Source of the DNA: Candidatus Bathyarchaeota archaeon | GTDB taxonomy: Archaea; Thermoproteota; Bathyarchaeia; 40CM-2-53-6; RBG-13-38-9 | Assembly (NCBI GenBank): GCA_023144075.1 | Contig: JAGLGJ010000073.1 | Location: 1-5,849, forward strand | DNA: 5,849 bases | Reading direction: 5' to 3' | In this document: positions 1-5,719 of the stretch, piece by piece | Numbering within the stretch: the first letter of the stretch is position 1 | Layout: each line of letters begins with the position of its first letter | Program-made: the position numbers and the translations under genes | Notes under the pieces: generated by a model | The model's database searches: none | What the model saw: the letters and a program-made list of their open reading frames with translations, nothing else | What the model was told of the DNA's origin: nothing

Positions 1-684
1 GATCAGATAAGAATTTCAATAGCCTATATGAATCTCAATGTTAAAATCGGCGGCACCCATGGCGGTATATCAGTCGGTGCGGACGGCGCAACCCATCAGG
101 CCCTTGAAGAGATAACACTTATGAGGATGCTTCCCAATATGAGCATTGTAGTTCCTTGCGATTCCATAGAGGCAAGGAAGGCGACTTTAGAAGCAGCCAG
201 AATTGGCGGGCCTGTTTATATAAGATTGGGCAGAAATCCGGCAGCGATTATTACAAACGAAAAAGATCCTTTTAAAATAGGCAAGGCGAATTTATTGAAA
301 GAAGGAAAAGATGTAACTATTGCAGCAACAGGAATCTTGATGTCAAAAGTATTAAAAGCGTCAAAAATTCTTGAAAGAGATAAAATAGATGTTCAAGTTC
401 TCAATTTTCATACGATCAAACCCCTTGACACAGAAGCCATCAACAATTCGGCTCGAGAAACTGGAGCAATTGTAACTGTTGAAGATAGCAGCGTAATTGG
501 AGGATTAGGTGGAAGTATAACCGAAATATTATCAGAGAACTATCCAATTCCCATTCACAGGATAGGTGTTAGAGATGTTTTCGGTCAGACCGGTAACATG
601 GAAGAGTTAGCAACTGAATATAATATGAATATCACTGACATTATCAAAGCTGCAAAGAACGTTATCAAGAAGAAAAGGAAATAG
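1..684 (+). CDS. Transketolase, C-terminal (split) subunit, 5' truncated
   Basis: Transketolase moves a two-carbon ketol unit between sugar phosphates using thiamine diphosphate. In many archaea and some bacteria it is split into two proteins, and this is the C-terminal one, with the pyrimidine-binding domain and the transketolase C domain. The frame is open from the first base: nine codons (DQIRISIAY) precede the ATG at 28 and fit the family, so the true start lies upstream and the ATG is internal. Visible family motifs are NLNVKIGGTHGG, VGADGATHQALEE and LMRMLPNM (pyrimidine domain), then VLNFHTIKPLD and IGGLGGSITEIL (C domain). The motif usually read as VEEHxxxGGLG is VEDSSVIGGLGG here, with Ser for His. 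The protein ends in a lysine-rich tail (IKKKRK). Positions 61-240 are clearly richer in G+C (about 50 %) than the rest of the gene, probably because this part is Gly/Ala-rich. The partner N-terminal subunit would be expected just upstream. A 1-deoxyxylulose-5-phosphate synthase fragment is less likely. Confidence 0.88.
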   Translation, partial: DQIRISIAYMNLNVKIGGTHGGISVGADGATHQALEEITLMRMLPNMSIVVPCDSIEARKATLEAARIGGPVYIRLGRNPAAIITNEKDPFKIGKANLLKEGKDVTIAATGILMSKVLKASKILERDKIDVQVLNFHTIKPLDTEAINNSARETGAIVTVEDSSVIGGLGGSITEILSENYPIPIHRIGVRDVFGQTGNMEELATEYNMNITDIIKAAKNVIKKKRK

Positions 685-745
685 AAACAGCGCTTTTAAT
701 TCAGTTAGCTTAATTTAGCAAATTTTGAAATGCTTTCCATTACAT

Positions 746-754
746 CTTATATTT
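746..754 (+). promoter_or_regulatory. Possible TATA box upstream of panB
   Basis: CTTATATTT lies in the 104-bp AT-rich gap between the transketolase gene and panB and resembles an archaeal TATA box. A start about 25 bases downstream would fall near 775, at the presumed ribosome-binding site GAGG (774-777), giving a very short leader. No clear purine-rich BRE precedes it, so panB could instead be read through from the transketolase gene. Confidence 0.3.
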
Positions 755-773
755 GCAGATTTGAATTCATTTA

Positions 774-777
774 GAGG
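774..777 (+). promoter_or_regulatory. Candidate ribosome-binding site of panB
   Basis: GAGG lies 11 bases before the ATG at 789 and is followed by ATGTGA. The spacing is slightly long but usable, and it supports the ATG at 789 over the internal ATGs at codons 12 and 14. Confidence 0.45.
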
Positions 778-788
778 ATGTGAACTGA

Positions 789-1640
789 ATGACTGTGAAA
801 AAAGTTACAATTCGCGATTTTATGAGCATGAAAAAGAATCGAGAGAAAATAGTTGCATTAAGCCTCTACGATTATCCAACTGCTTATTTTGCAGACAAAG
901 CTGGAGTAGACATGATCCTTGTTGGAGATGGAAGCGTTGGTATGACCGCGTTGGGTTACAATAACACTGTACCCGTCACAATGGATGAAATGATAATATT
1001 CTGTAAAGCTGTTGTGAGAGCTACAGAAAGAGCTCTTGTAATGGGCGACATGCCATTCATGTCATATCAGAATGTTGATGATGCGCTAAAGAACGCAGGC
1101 CGTTTTATGAAGGAATCAGGTGTCGACGCCATAAAACTTGAAGGTGGAAAAGAAGTCTGTGATAGGGTTCGAACTATTAGTGAGGCTGGAATACCAGTTT
1201 GCGGCCACATAGGATTGACTCCGCAATCAGCATCACTCTCAGGTGGTTATAAAGTTCAAGGGAAGAAAGCGGAAAATGCCTTGAAAATACTAGATGATGC
1301 AATTGCTATGGAAAAAAGTGGCGCTTTTTCATTAGTTATAGAATTTGCGACGACAGAAATCGCTCAAATTGTTACTGATAAATTATCAATCCCCGTCTTC
1401 GGCTGGGGATCAGGACCATACACTGATGGAATAGGTCTTAACATAGCAGATGTCCTAGGCATGTCCCTTGGATTGAAACCAAGTTTCGCTAAAGATTATG
1501 CAGGTCTAAGCAAATCTATGTTAAATGCGTTAACCAATTATGGAAAAGATATACGAGAAAAACAATTCCCAGAAGATAAACATGCAATACACATGGATAA
1601 AATCGAATATGAGAAATTAATTACGATAAAAGGCAACTAA
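789..1640 (+). CDS. panB: 3-methyl-2-oxobutanoate hydroxymethyltransferase (PanB family)
   Basis: PanB transfers a hydroxymethyl group from a methylene-pterin (tetrahydrofolate, or its archaeal analogue) to 3-methyl-2-oxobutanoate, giving ketopantoate for coenzyme A synthesis in the cytoplasm. The 283-residue length and the TIM-barrel motif order fit the family. Metal and substrate residues can be placed by comparison with E. coli PanB: D47 in LVGD, D87 in MGDMPFMSY, K116 and E118 in IKLEGG, H140 in VCGHIGLTPQS, GGYKVQG at 152-158, and the catalytic glutamate as E185. The N-terminus (KKVTIRDFMSMKK) starts where the family starts. Some motifs are unusual. The metal loop reads VGDGSVGM, one residue longer than the usual VGDSLGM. 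The usual LECVP is IEFAT, and the usual GIGAG is GWGSG (205-209), followed by PYTDG. The fold and reaction class are secure. The exact 2-oxoacid substrate is less so, and this could be a PanB paralogue. It lies downstream of the transketolase gene in the same direction and ends at a T-rich terminator. Confidence 0.88.
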   Translation: MTVKKVTIRDFMSMKKNREKIVALSLYDYPTAYFADKAGVDMILVGDGSVGMTALGYNNTVPVTMDEMIIFCKAVVRATERALVMGDMPFMSYQNVDDALKNAGRFMKESGVDAIKLEGGKEVCDRVRTISEAGIPVCGHIGLTPQSASLSGGYKVQGKKAENALKILDDAIAMEKSGAFSLVIEFATTEIAQIVTDKLSIPVFGWGSGPYTDGIGLNIADVLGMSLGLKPSFAKDYAGLSKSMLNALTNYGKDIREKQFPEDKHAIHMDKIEYEKLITIKGN

Positions 1641-1660
1641 CGCACATTCGTAAAGAACTA

Positions 1661-1680
1661 ATTATTTTTTTTATTTTATT
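1661..1680 (+). terminator. T-rich intrinsic terminator after panB
   Basis: A run of eight T (1665-1672) within a stretch made only of A and T begins 20 bases after the panB stop codon. Such T-tracts end transcription in archaea without needing a hairpin, and I see no strong stem before it. It overlaps the stop codon of the convergent osmC-like gene (1676-1678, read on the minus strand). Confidence 0.6.
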
Positions 1681-2134
1681 CTGACTTATCTAGATCTATG
1701 TTTACATCTACATTTATGCCATTTCTTACACTCTGTGTGACAATACAGAAATCTTCAAAGAGATCTAAACATCTCTTCGATTTTGCAATATCACTCTGTC
1801 CAATTTGAGGTTTCAGTTTTACCTTAATTGAGGCAATTCTCCATTTACCTTTCTCGTTTTTACGTATAACAGTTTCAACAACTGTATTGAAATCTCCCAA
1901 GTCAATTTTTGCCTTCTCAAAACAAAATGATAAACTGGCGCTAAGACAATTCCCAACAGCTGCCGCTAAAAATTGAGACGCGCTAGGTGCAGATCCTTCT
2001 CCAATAGGTTCAGGCTCATCAATTAATACTTTGAAATCTTTTGGCGAATCAAAATTTGCTTTAAATTGATAATTCGAAATACGGCTTAGTTTTGTAATAA
2101 ACACTTTCTCGTCAGTTGGCATTTCCATAAACAT
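1676..2134 (-). CDS. OsmC/Ohr-family protein, probable thiol peroxidase
   Basis: OsmC/Ohr proteins are small cytoplasmic dimers that reduce (organic) hydroperoxides with a pair of cysteines. This 152-residue protein has the family length and order: a beta-rich N-terminal part, the glycine/proline turn (PIGEGSAPSASQFL), a helix carrying the peroxidatic cysteine (AAAVGNCLSASLSF, C63), and a second helix carrying the resolving cysteine (EDFCIVTQSV, C130). Two extra cysteines, C71 and C122, lie exactly eight residues from each catalytic one. The start is uncertain. ATG codons lie at 2134, 2128 and 2122 on the minus strand, and the only Shine-Dalgarno-like run (AGGT, minus strand, 2142 to 2138) is very close to the first, so 2128 may be the true start. 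It converges on panB and diverges from the fwd operon. A redox-protection role for the oxygen-sensitive Fwd enzyme is possible but rests on position alone. The substrate cannot be read from sequence; C-terminal family members also include proteins of unknown function. Confidence 0.85.
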   Translation of the reverse strand: MFMEMPTDEKVFITKLSRISNYQFKANFDSPKDFKVLIDEPEPIGEGSAPSASQFLAAAVGNCLSASLSFCFEKAKIDLGDFNTVVETVIRKNEKGKWRIASIKVKLKPQIGQSDIAKSKRCLDLFEDFCIVTQSVRNGINVDVNIDLDKSE

Positions 2135-2142
2135 CCAACCTA

Positions 2143-2157
2143 ATATTCAGCGAATAT
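2143..2157. repeat. Short inverted repeat next to the osmC start, possible operator
   Basis: ATATTC and GAATAT form perfect 6-bp arms around AGC, nine bases upstream of the first osmC ATG. The right arm overlaps a TATA-like stretch (minus strand AATATATT, 2153-2160). A protein bound here would block osmC transcription or initiation. In such AT-rich DNA the repeat could be chance. Confidence 0.35.
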
Positions 2158-2171
2158 ATTGTAAGTATTCC

Positions 2172-2179
2172 TTAAAAAT
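2172..2179 (-). promoter_or_regulatory. Weak TATA-like candidate for osmC
   Basis: On the minus strand, ATTTTTAAG lies about 40 bases before the osmC ATG codons, a distance compatible with a short leader. The alternative AATATATT at 2153-2160 would give a nearly leaderless transcript. I cannot choose between them from sequence alone. Confidence 0.25.
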
Positions 2180-2218
2180 CTCATATTGAAATGAACAAAT
2201 ACTCATGTAAGTCTATTA

Positions 2219-2233
2219 GGAAAATCTTAGATA
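2219..2233 (+). promoter_or_regulatory. Probable archaeal promoter (BRE + TATA) of the fwd operon
   Basis: GGAAAA (2219-2224) fits the purine-rich BRE. One base later CTTAGATA (2226-2233) fits an archaeal TATA box. A transcription start about 25 bases downstream, near 2255, would leave a leader of some 30 bases that includes the fwdD ribosome-binding site. It is the best match to a BRE/TATA pair that I found in the 153-bp divergent region. Confidence 0.45.
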
Positions 2234-2274
2234 TTGCTCATCTTCAATCAACTGACAAATGCCAAATGATGTCT

Positions 2275-2279
2275 GGGAG
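2275..2279 (+). promoter_or_regulatory. Ribosome-binding site of fwdD
   Basis: GGGAG lies eight bases before the ATG at 2288, a normal spacing, and supports that start as the first codon of the operon. Confidence 0.5.
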
Positions 2280-2287
2280 AAACATCA

Positions 2288-2701
2288 ATGAAAAAGATCC
2301 AAGTAACATTACTGAGTGGTAGAAGTTTATCTCAAGGTAGAGAAAAAGAGCAAGGAAAACTTTCGGAATCATATTTTAAAAGTGTAGCATGTTGCGAAAT
2401 CAATGGGGAAGATATCGAAGAAATTGGGTTAGATTATGGGGAAAATGTTCGTATTAGCACGAAATATGGCACAGTTGTAGTCAAGTCGATAGCTACCAAA
2501 CAGACTTTGGAGCGGGGAATTATATTCGTTCCATATGGATTATGGGCTGCACAAGTTTCAGGATCTGAAACCGATGGGACAGGTATGCCTTCTTACAAAG
2601 GAATATCATCCACATTAGAATCTGCAAAAAAAGAGAAAGTTCTGACTGTAGATCAACTAATAAAAAAATCATTTAGTCGAAAAAAATCGAAAAAACGGTG
2701 A
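2288..2701 (+). CDS. fwdD: Formylmethanofuran dehydrogenase subunit D
   Basis: FwdD is the molybdopterin-dinucleotide-binding domain that, with FwdB, holds the tungsten- or molybdenum-bis(pterin) cofactor of formylmethanofuran dehydrogenase, the enzyme that fixes CO2 onto methanofuran (or runs in reverse). The 137 residues match the family closely: the N-terminal strand and TLLSGRSLSQG, KEQGKLSESYFKSVACCEI (21-38), the barrel segment DYGENVRISTKYGTVVVKS, VPYGLWAAQV, and the pterin-binding GTGMPSYKGI (97-106). A cysteine pair (C35, C36) sits in the segment after the first helix. The C-terminus carries a short basic tail (KKSFSRKKSKKR) coded by three A-runs, beyond where the domain normally ends. 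It is the first gene of the fwd operon. Its stop codon overlaps the fwdB ribosome-binding site, so the two are probably translationally coupled, which suits a 1:1 partner. In some archaea this domain is fused to FwdB; here it is separate. Confidence 0.94.
   Translation: MKKIQVTLLSGRSLSQGREKEQGKLSESYFKSVACCEINGEDIEEIGLDYGENVRISTKYGTVVVKSIATKQTLERGIIFVPYGLWAAQVSGSETDGTGMPSYKGISSTLESAKKEKVLTVDQLIKKSFSRKKSKKR
2697..2701 (+). promoter_or_regulatory. Ribosome-binding site that fixes the TTG start of fwdB
   Basis: GGTGA overlaps the fwdD stop codon (TGA, 2699-2701) and lies nine bases before the TTG at 2711. The nearer ATG at 2703 is in another frame, so TTG is the supported start. Confidence 0.7.
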
Positions 2702-2710
2702 GATGACAAT

Positions 2711-4012
2711 TTGAGTCAAGAAATAATAAGTAATGTAATCTGCACAGTGTGTGGATGTTCCTGTGATCATTTACAAGTCACAATTAACAACGACAAAATT
2801 GTAAAAGTCAAGAATGCTTGTGCAATGTCGAGCGGCAAAATGTTAGGGTATAGGAATGAAAGAATTACACAACCAATGATGAAAAAAGGAAGAACGTTAA
2901 AGCCTACCACTTATGAACGAGCAATCGACGCGACTGCAAAAATAATTACAAAATCCAGTTCACCGCTTTTCTATGGTTGGAGTCTAACCAGCAATGAAGC
3001 AATCGAGATAGGAGTAGATCTAGCCGAAGAAACTGGAGGATTCTTTGATAACACGACATCAATATGTCATGGTCCAACAATCTTAGGAGTTCATGAAATT
3101 GGAGAATCATCCTGCACATTGGGAGAGATCCGACATAGAGCTGATTTAGTAATCTATTGGGGATCCAATCCGGTACACGCGCATCCACTTCACATGTCAA
3201 GATATACTGTAATGAGCAAAGGGCGGTTTCGAAAATCAAGAGCAGATAGAAAACTCGTAGTAATTGATGTAAGAAAGACTGATACGGCTAAACTTGCTGA
3301 CGTTTTCATACAAATCGAACCAAATAGTGACTATGAACTGATGTCTGCTTTGAGGGCTGCTGTTCGAGGTGATGAAATCGAACAAGAAATAGTCTCTGGA
3401 GTCCCGATTGATAAAATTGAAGAATTAGCTGAAATGCTGATAAATTGTGAATTTGGAGCTCTATTTTTTGGTCTAGGTTTGACGATGAGCTCGGGAAAAA
3501 ATAAGAACATAGAAGCCGCATTGTCTTTAGTTAAGGAATTAAACTCAAAAACAAAGTTTGTTATTATGCCAATGCGTGGACATTTCAATGTTAACGGTGC
3601 AAATAATGTTACAACTTGGCTTACTGGCTATCCTTACGCAGTAGATTTCACACAAGGATTCCCCAGATATAACCCTGGGGAGACCTCAGCTGTAGATCTC
3701 CTTGCAAGGGGAGAATGTGATTCTGCCTTAATTGTAGCTTCGGATCCAATATCCAATTTCCCACATCAAGCAGCTAAACATCTAACTTCTATTCCACTCA
3801 TGACAATCGATCCTCATATTACTCCAACGACAATGTGTTCAGATATAATACTCCCTTCAGCTCATGTTGGAATAGAAACGACGGGCTCAACTTATCGAAT
3901 GGATGGGGTGGTACTTGAAACTAGGAAACTTGTTGACCCACCTAAAACCGTCAAAACTGATGTCGAAATATTGAGTGCTCTTCTAAAACGTGTAAAATCT
4001 CTTAAGAGGTAA
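2711..4012 (+). CDS. fwdB: Formylmethanofuran dehydrogenase subunit B (catalytic, W/Mo)
   Basis: FwdB is the catalytic subunit that reduces CO2 to formate at a tungsten or molybdenum centre; the formate then passes to FwdA. It belongs to the molybdopterin oxidoreductase family and its 433 residues are the usual length. The N-terminal [4Fe-4S] site is C11, C14, C18 and C37 (spacing 2, 3 and 18), with an extra C16. The metal-ligand residue is C119 in TSICHGP (codon TGT, 3065-3067), followed by H120; some methanogen homologues have selenocysteine at this place. Other family motifs are IYWGSNPVHAHPLHMSRY, VIDVRKTDTAKLAD, MRGHFNVNGANNVTTWLTGYP, GFPRYNPGETSA, ASDPISNFPHQAAKHL and the pterin-contact region DIILPSAHVGIETTGSTYRMDG. 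With both the cluster and the metal ligand present it should be active, unlike bacterial FhcB, which is known to lack the site. Start is TTG, supported by the upstream GGTGA. Tungsten or molybdenum cannot be told apart from sequence. Confidence 0.95.
   Translation: MSQEIISNVICTVCGCSCDHLQVTINNDKIVKVKNACAMSSGKMLGYRNERITQPMMKKGRTLKPTTYERAIDATAKIITKSSSPLFYGWSLTSNEAIEIGVDLAEETGGFFDNTTSICHGPTILGVHEIGESSCTLGEIRHRADLVIYWGSNPVHAHPLHMSRYTVMSKGRFRKSRADRKLVVIDVRKTDTAKLADVFIQIEPNSDYELMSALRAAVRGDEIEQEIVSGVPIDKIEELAEMLINCEFGALFFGLGLTMSSGKNKNIEAALSLVKELNSKTKFVIMPMRGHFNVNGANNVTTWLTGYPYAVDFTQGFPRYNPGETSAVDLLARGECDSALIVASDPISNFPHQAAKHLTSIPLMTIDPHITPTTMCSDIILPSAHVGIETTGSTYRMDGVVLETRKLVDPPKTVKTDVEILSALLKRVKSLKR
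4006..4010 (+). promoter_or_regulatory. Ribosome-binding site that fixes the TTG start of fwdA
   Basis: GAGGT ends on the first base of the fwdB stop codon (TAA, 4010-4012) and lies seven bases before the TTG at 4018. No ATG in the fwdA frame is near, since the next methionine codons are about 50 residues inside the conserved domain. Confidence 0.72.
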
Positions 4013-4017
4013 AAACA

Positions 4018-5718
4018 TTGGAAAAAGAACTTTCTATTCTGAATGCAATTGTTTTCGATCCACTAAATAATATTGAAGGAGAAAAATTAGACGTTCATAT
4101 CAAGAATGGAAAAATTGTTGAATCAGTGGGAAGAAAAGCCCGGAAAATAAATGCCTCAGGAAAGATTATGATGCCTGGTGGAGTCGATATACACTCCCAT
4201 ATTGCAGGATCAAAAGTGAATGCTGGTAGATTACTTCGACCAGAAGACCATAGAAAAGATGTTGAAATTAAAACAAAACGCACACATTCAGGGGTTGGTT
4301 ACTCTATACCATCGACTCGTATAACGGGTTATCGTTATGCGAAGATGGGTTATACTACAGTCTTTGATCCGGCAACTCCACCATTGAAGACAAGACACAC
4401 ACACGAAGAACTTGATTCAACTCCTATTATTGACAAAGGCTGTTTCCCTCTTCTTGGTAACAACTGGTTTATCATGGAATACTTAAGGGATGGAAGACTG
4501 GATGAATGTGCAGCATTTGTTGCTTGGATGCTGAAAGCCACAAAAGGGTACGCTATTAAAATTGTAGATCCAGGCGGTGTTGAGGCTTGGGGATGGGGTA
4601 AATTCATCAAAGGACTAGATGATCCAATAATAAATTTTGATGTAACGCCAAGAGAGATAATTAGAGGCTTATGTAAAGTAAATAAAATTTTGAATCTTCC
4701 TCATATAATCCATGTTCACACTAACAATCTTGGTAACCCTGGGAACTATCAAACAACTATAGACACGATGGACGCAGTAAGAGACTTAGCTGATGAAAAA
4801 CGACCTATAATTCATATTACTCATGTTCAATTCACAGGATTCTCAGGATCATCGTGGCTCAATCTAGGCTCAGGTGCACCAGAAATAGCTGATTACGTTA
4901 ATGATCATAGCCATGTTTCAGTAGATCTTGGTCAAGTAATTTTTGGCGACACTACTACCATGACGGCTGATGGGCCGTTCCAATATTTCCTACACCAACT
5001 ATCAGGTAATAAATGGGTCAACTTGGACGTAGAAGCTGAAACAGGTTCAGGTATAGTGCCTTTCCAATATAAACGAACAAATTATGTTAACGCAATCCAA
5101 TGGGGAATAGGCTTAGAGCTCGCTCTTTTGGTAGAAGATCCATGGAGAGTCTTCATGACAACAGACCATCCAAATGGAGGACCATTCACATCATATCCAA
5201 AAGTCATAGCGTGGCTGATGAGCAAGAAAGCACGAGAAAAAATGATATCAAGAATTAATCGTACAGCAAGAAGAAGACTTGATCTTCCAAACATTGATAG
5301 AGAATATACGCTTGGAGAGATCGCGACAATAACAAGAGCTGCACCCGCAAAATCGTTAACTCTTATGAACAAAGGACATCTCGGCTTGGGTGCTGATGCT
5401 GATATTGCAATTTATGATCTAGATCCATCTAAAGTCGATTTAGAAAATAAACCATCCACGATAAGGAAGGCTTTCAAAGAGACTTTATACACAATCAAAA
5501 ACGGAAAAATTGTATCGAAGCAAGGTCAAATAACAGGCAATTCATATGGCAACACGTTTTACACAGAAAGTCAAGTATCAAAGAATCTTGAAGCCGATTT
5601 GATGAAAGATATCCAATCGCGATTCAAAGATTACTATACTATAGAGCTTGAAAATTATCCAATATCTGATAGTTTCCTTAGAAATCCAGCCAAAATTAAT
5701 TGTAAGGCCGAGGTCTAA
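4018..5718 (+). CDS. fwdA: Formylmethanofuran dehydrogenase subunit A
   Basis: FwdA is an amidohydrolase-fold enzyme with a dinuclear metal centre. It condenses formate, delivered from FwdB through an internal tunnel, with methanofuran. The 566 residues match the family's length. The metal ligands are all present: H59 and H61 in VDIHSHIAG, the lysine expected to be carboxylated (K181 in AIKIVDPGG), the histidines of IHVHTNNLG (232, 234) and HITHVQF (266, 269), and the catalytic aspartate D383 in MTTDHPNGGPF. Other matching parts are the N-terminal beta-sandwich (1-52), ITGYRYAKMGYTTVFDPATPP, PLLGNNWFIMEYLRDG, VNLDVEAETGSGIVPFQY, and the C-terminal return to the sandwich (LGLGADADIAIYDLDPSKVDL and beyond). 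The start is TTG. It lies five bases after fwdB and one base before fwdC, consistent with co-expression of the complex. Because all ligands are intact it should be active, not merely structural. The main other candidate, a dihydroorotase or hydantoinase, is ruled out by the FwdA-specific motifs and neighbours. Confidence 0.95.
   Translation: MEKELSILNAIVFDPLNNIEGEKLDVHIKNGKIVESVGRKARKINASGKIMMPGGVDIHSHIAGSKVNAGRLLRPEDHRKDVEIKTKRTHSGVGYSIPSTRITGYRYAKMGYTTVFDPATPPLKTRHTHEELDSTPIIDKGCFPLLGNNWFIMEYLRDGRLDECAAFVAWMLKATKGYAIKIVDPGGVEAWGWGKFIKGLDDPIINFDVTPREIIRGLCKVNKILNLPHIIHVHTNNLGNPGNYQTTIDTMDAVRDLADEKRPIIHITHVQFTGFSGSSWLNLGSGAPEIADYVNDHSHVSVDLGQVIFGDTTTMTADGPFQYFLHQLSGNKWVNLDVEAETGSGIVPFQYKRTNYVNAIQWGIGLELALLVEDPWRVFMTTDHPNGGPFTSYPKVIAWLMSKKAREKMISRINRTARRRLDLPNIDREYTLGEIATITRAAPAKSLTLMNKGHLGLGADADIAIYDLDPSKVDLENKPSTIRKAFKETLYTIKNGKIVSKQGQITGNSYGNTFYTESQVSKNLEADLMKDIQSRFKDYYTIELENYPISDSFLRNPAKINCKAEV
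5710..5714 (+). promoter_or_regulatory. Ribosome-binding site of fwdC inside the end of fwdA
   Basis: GAGGT lies within the last fwdA codons, five bases before the fwdC ATG at 5720. It supports that start and suggests coupled translation. Confidence 0.65.
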
Positions 5719-5719
5719 G

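Noticed and set aside
685..788. Possible small RNA or riboswitch in the gap before panB
   Set aside because: The gap is only 104 bp and AT-rich with no evident paired structure; a simple promoter and ribosome-binding site account for what is seen.
725..964. Open frame on the plus strand overlapping the panB start
   Set aside because: It overlaps panB in another frame, has an unlikely composition (rich in Cys, Arg and Trp), and has no ribosome-binding site or family motif.
1389..1410. Inverted repeat ATCCCC / GGGGAT inside panB
   Set aside because: The arms are only 6 bp with a 10-base loop and fall in the conserved PVFGWGS codons, so coding constraint and chance explain it.
2662..2686. A-runs at the end of fwdD as a programmed -1 frameshift site
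   Set aside because: FwdD is already complete, its stop codon coincides with the fwdB ribosome-binding site, and no downstream stem or fusion product is apparent.
2946..3588. Three minus-strand open frames inside fwdB
   Set aside because: They are antisense shadows of a strongly conserved gene, with no start signals and no recognisable protein features.
4095..5372. Minus-strand open frames inside fwdA (4095-4283, 4350-4610, 5082-5372)
   Set aside because: The FwdA motifs and metal ligands on the plus strand run through all of them, and none has supporting signals.
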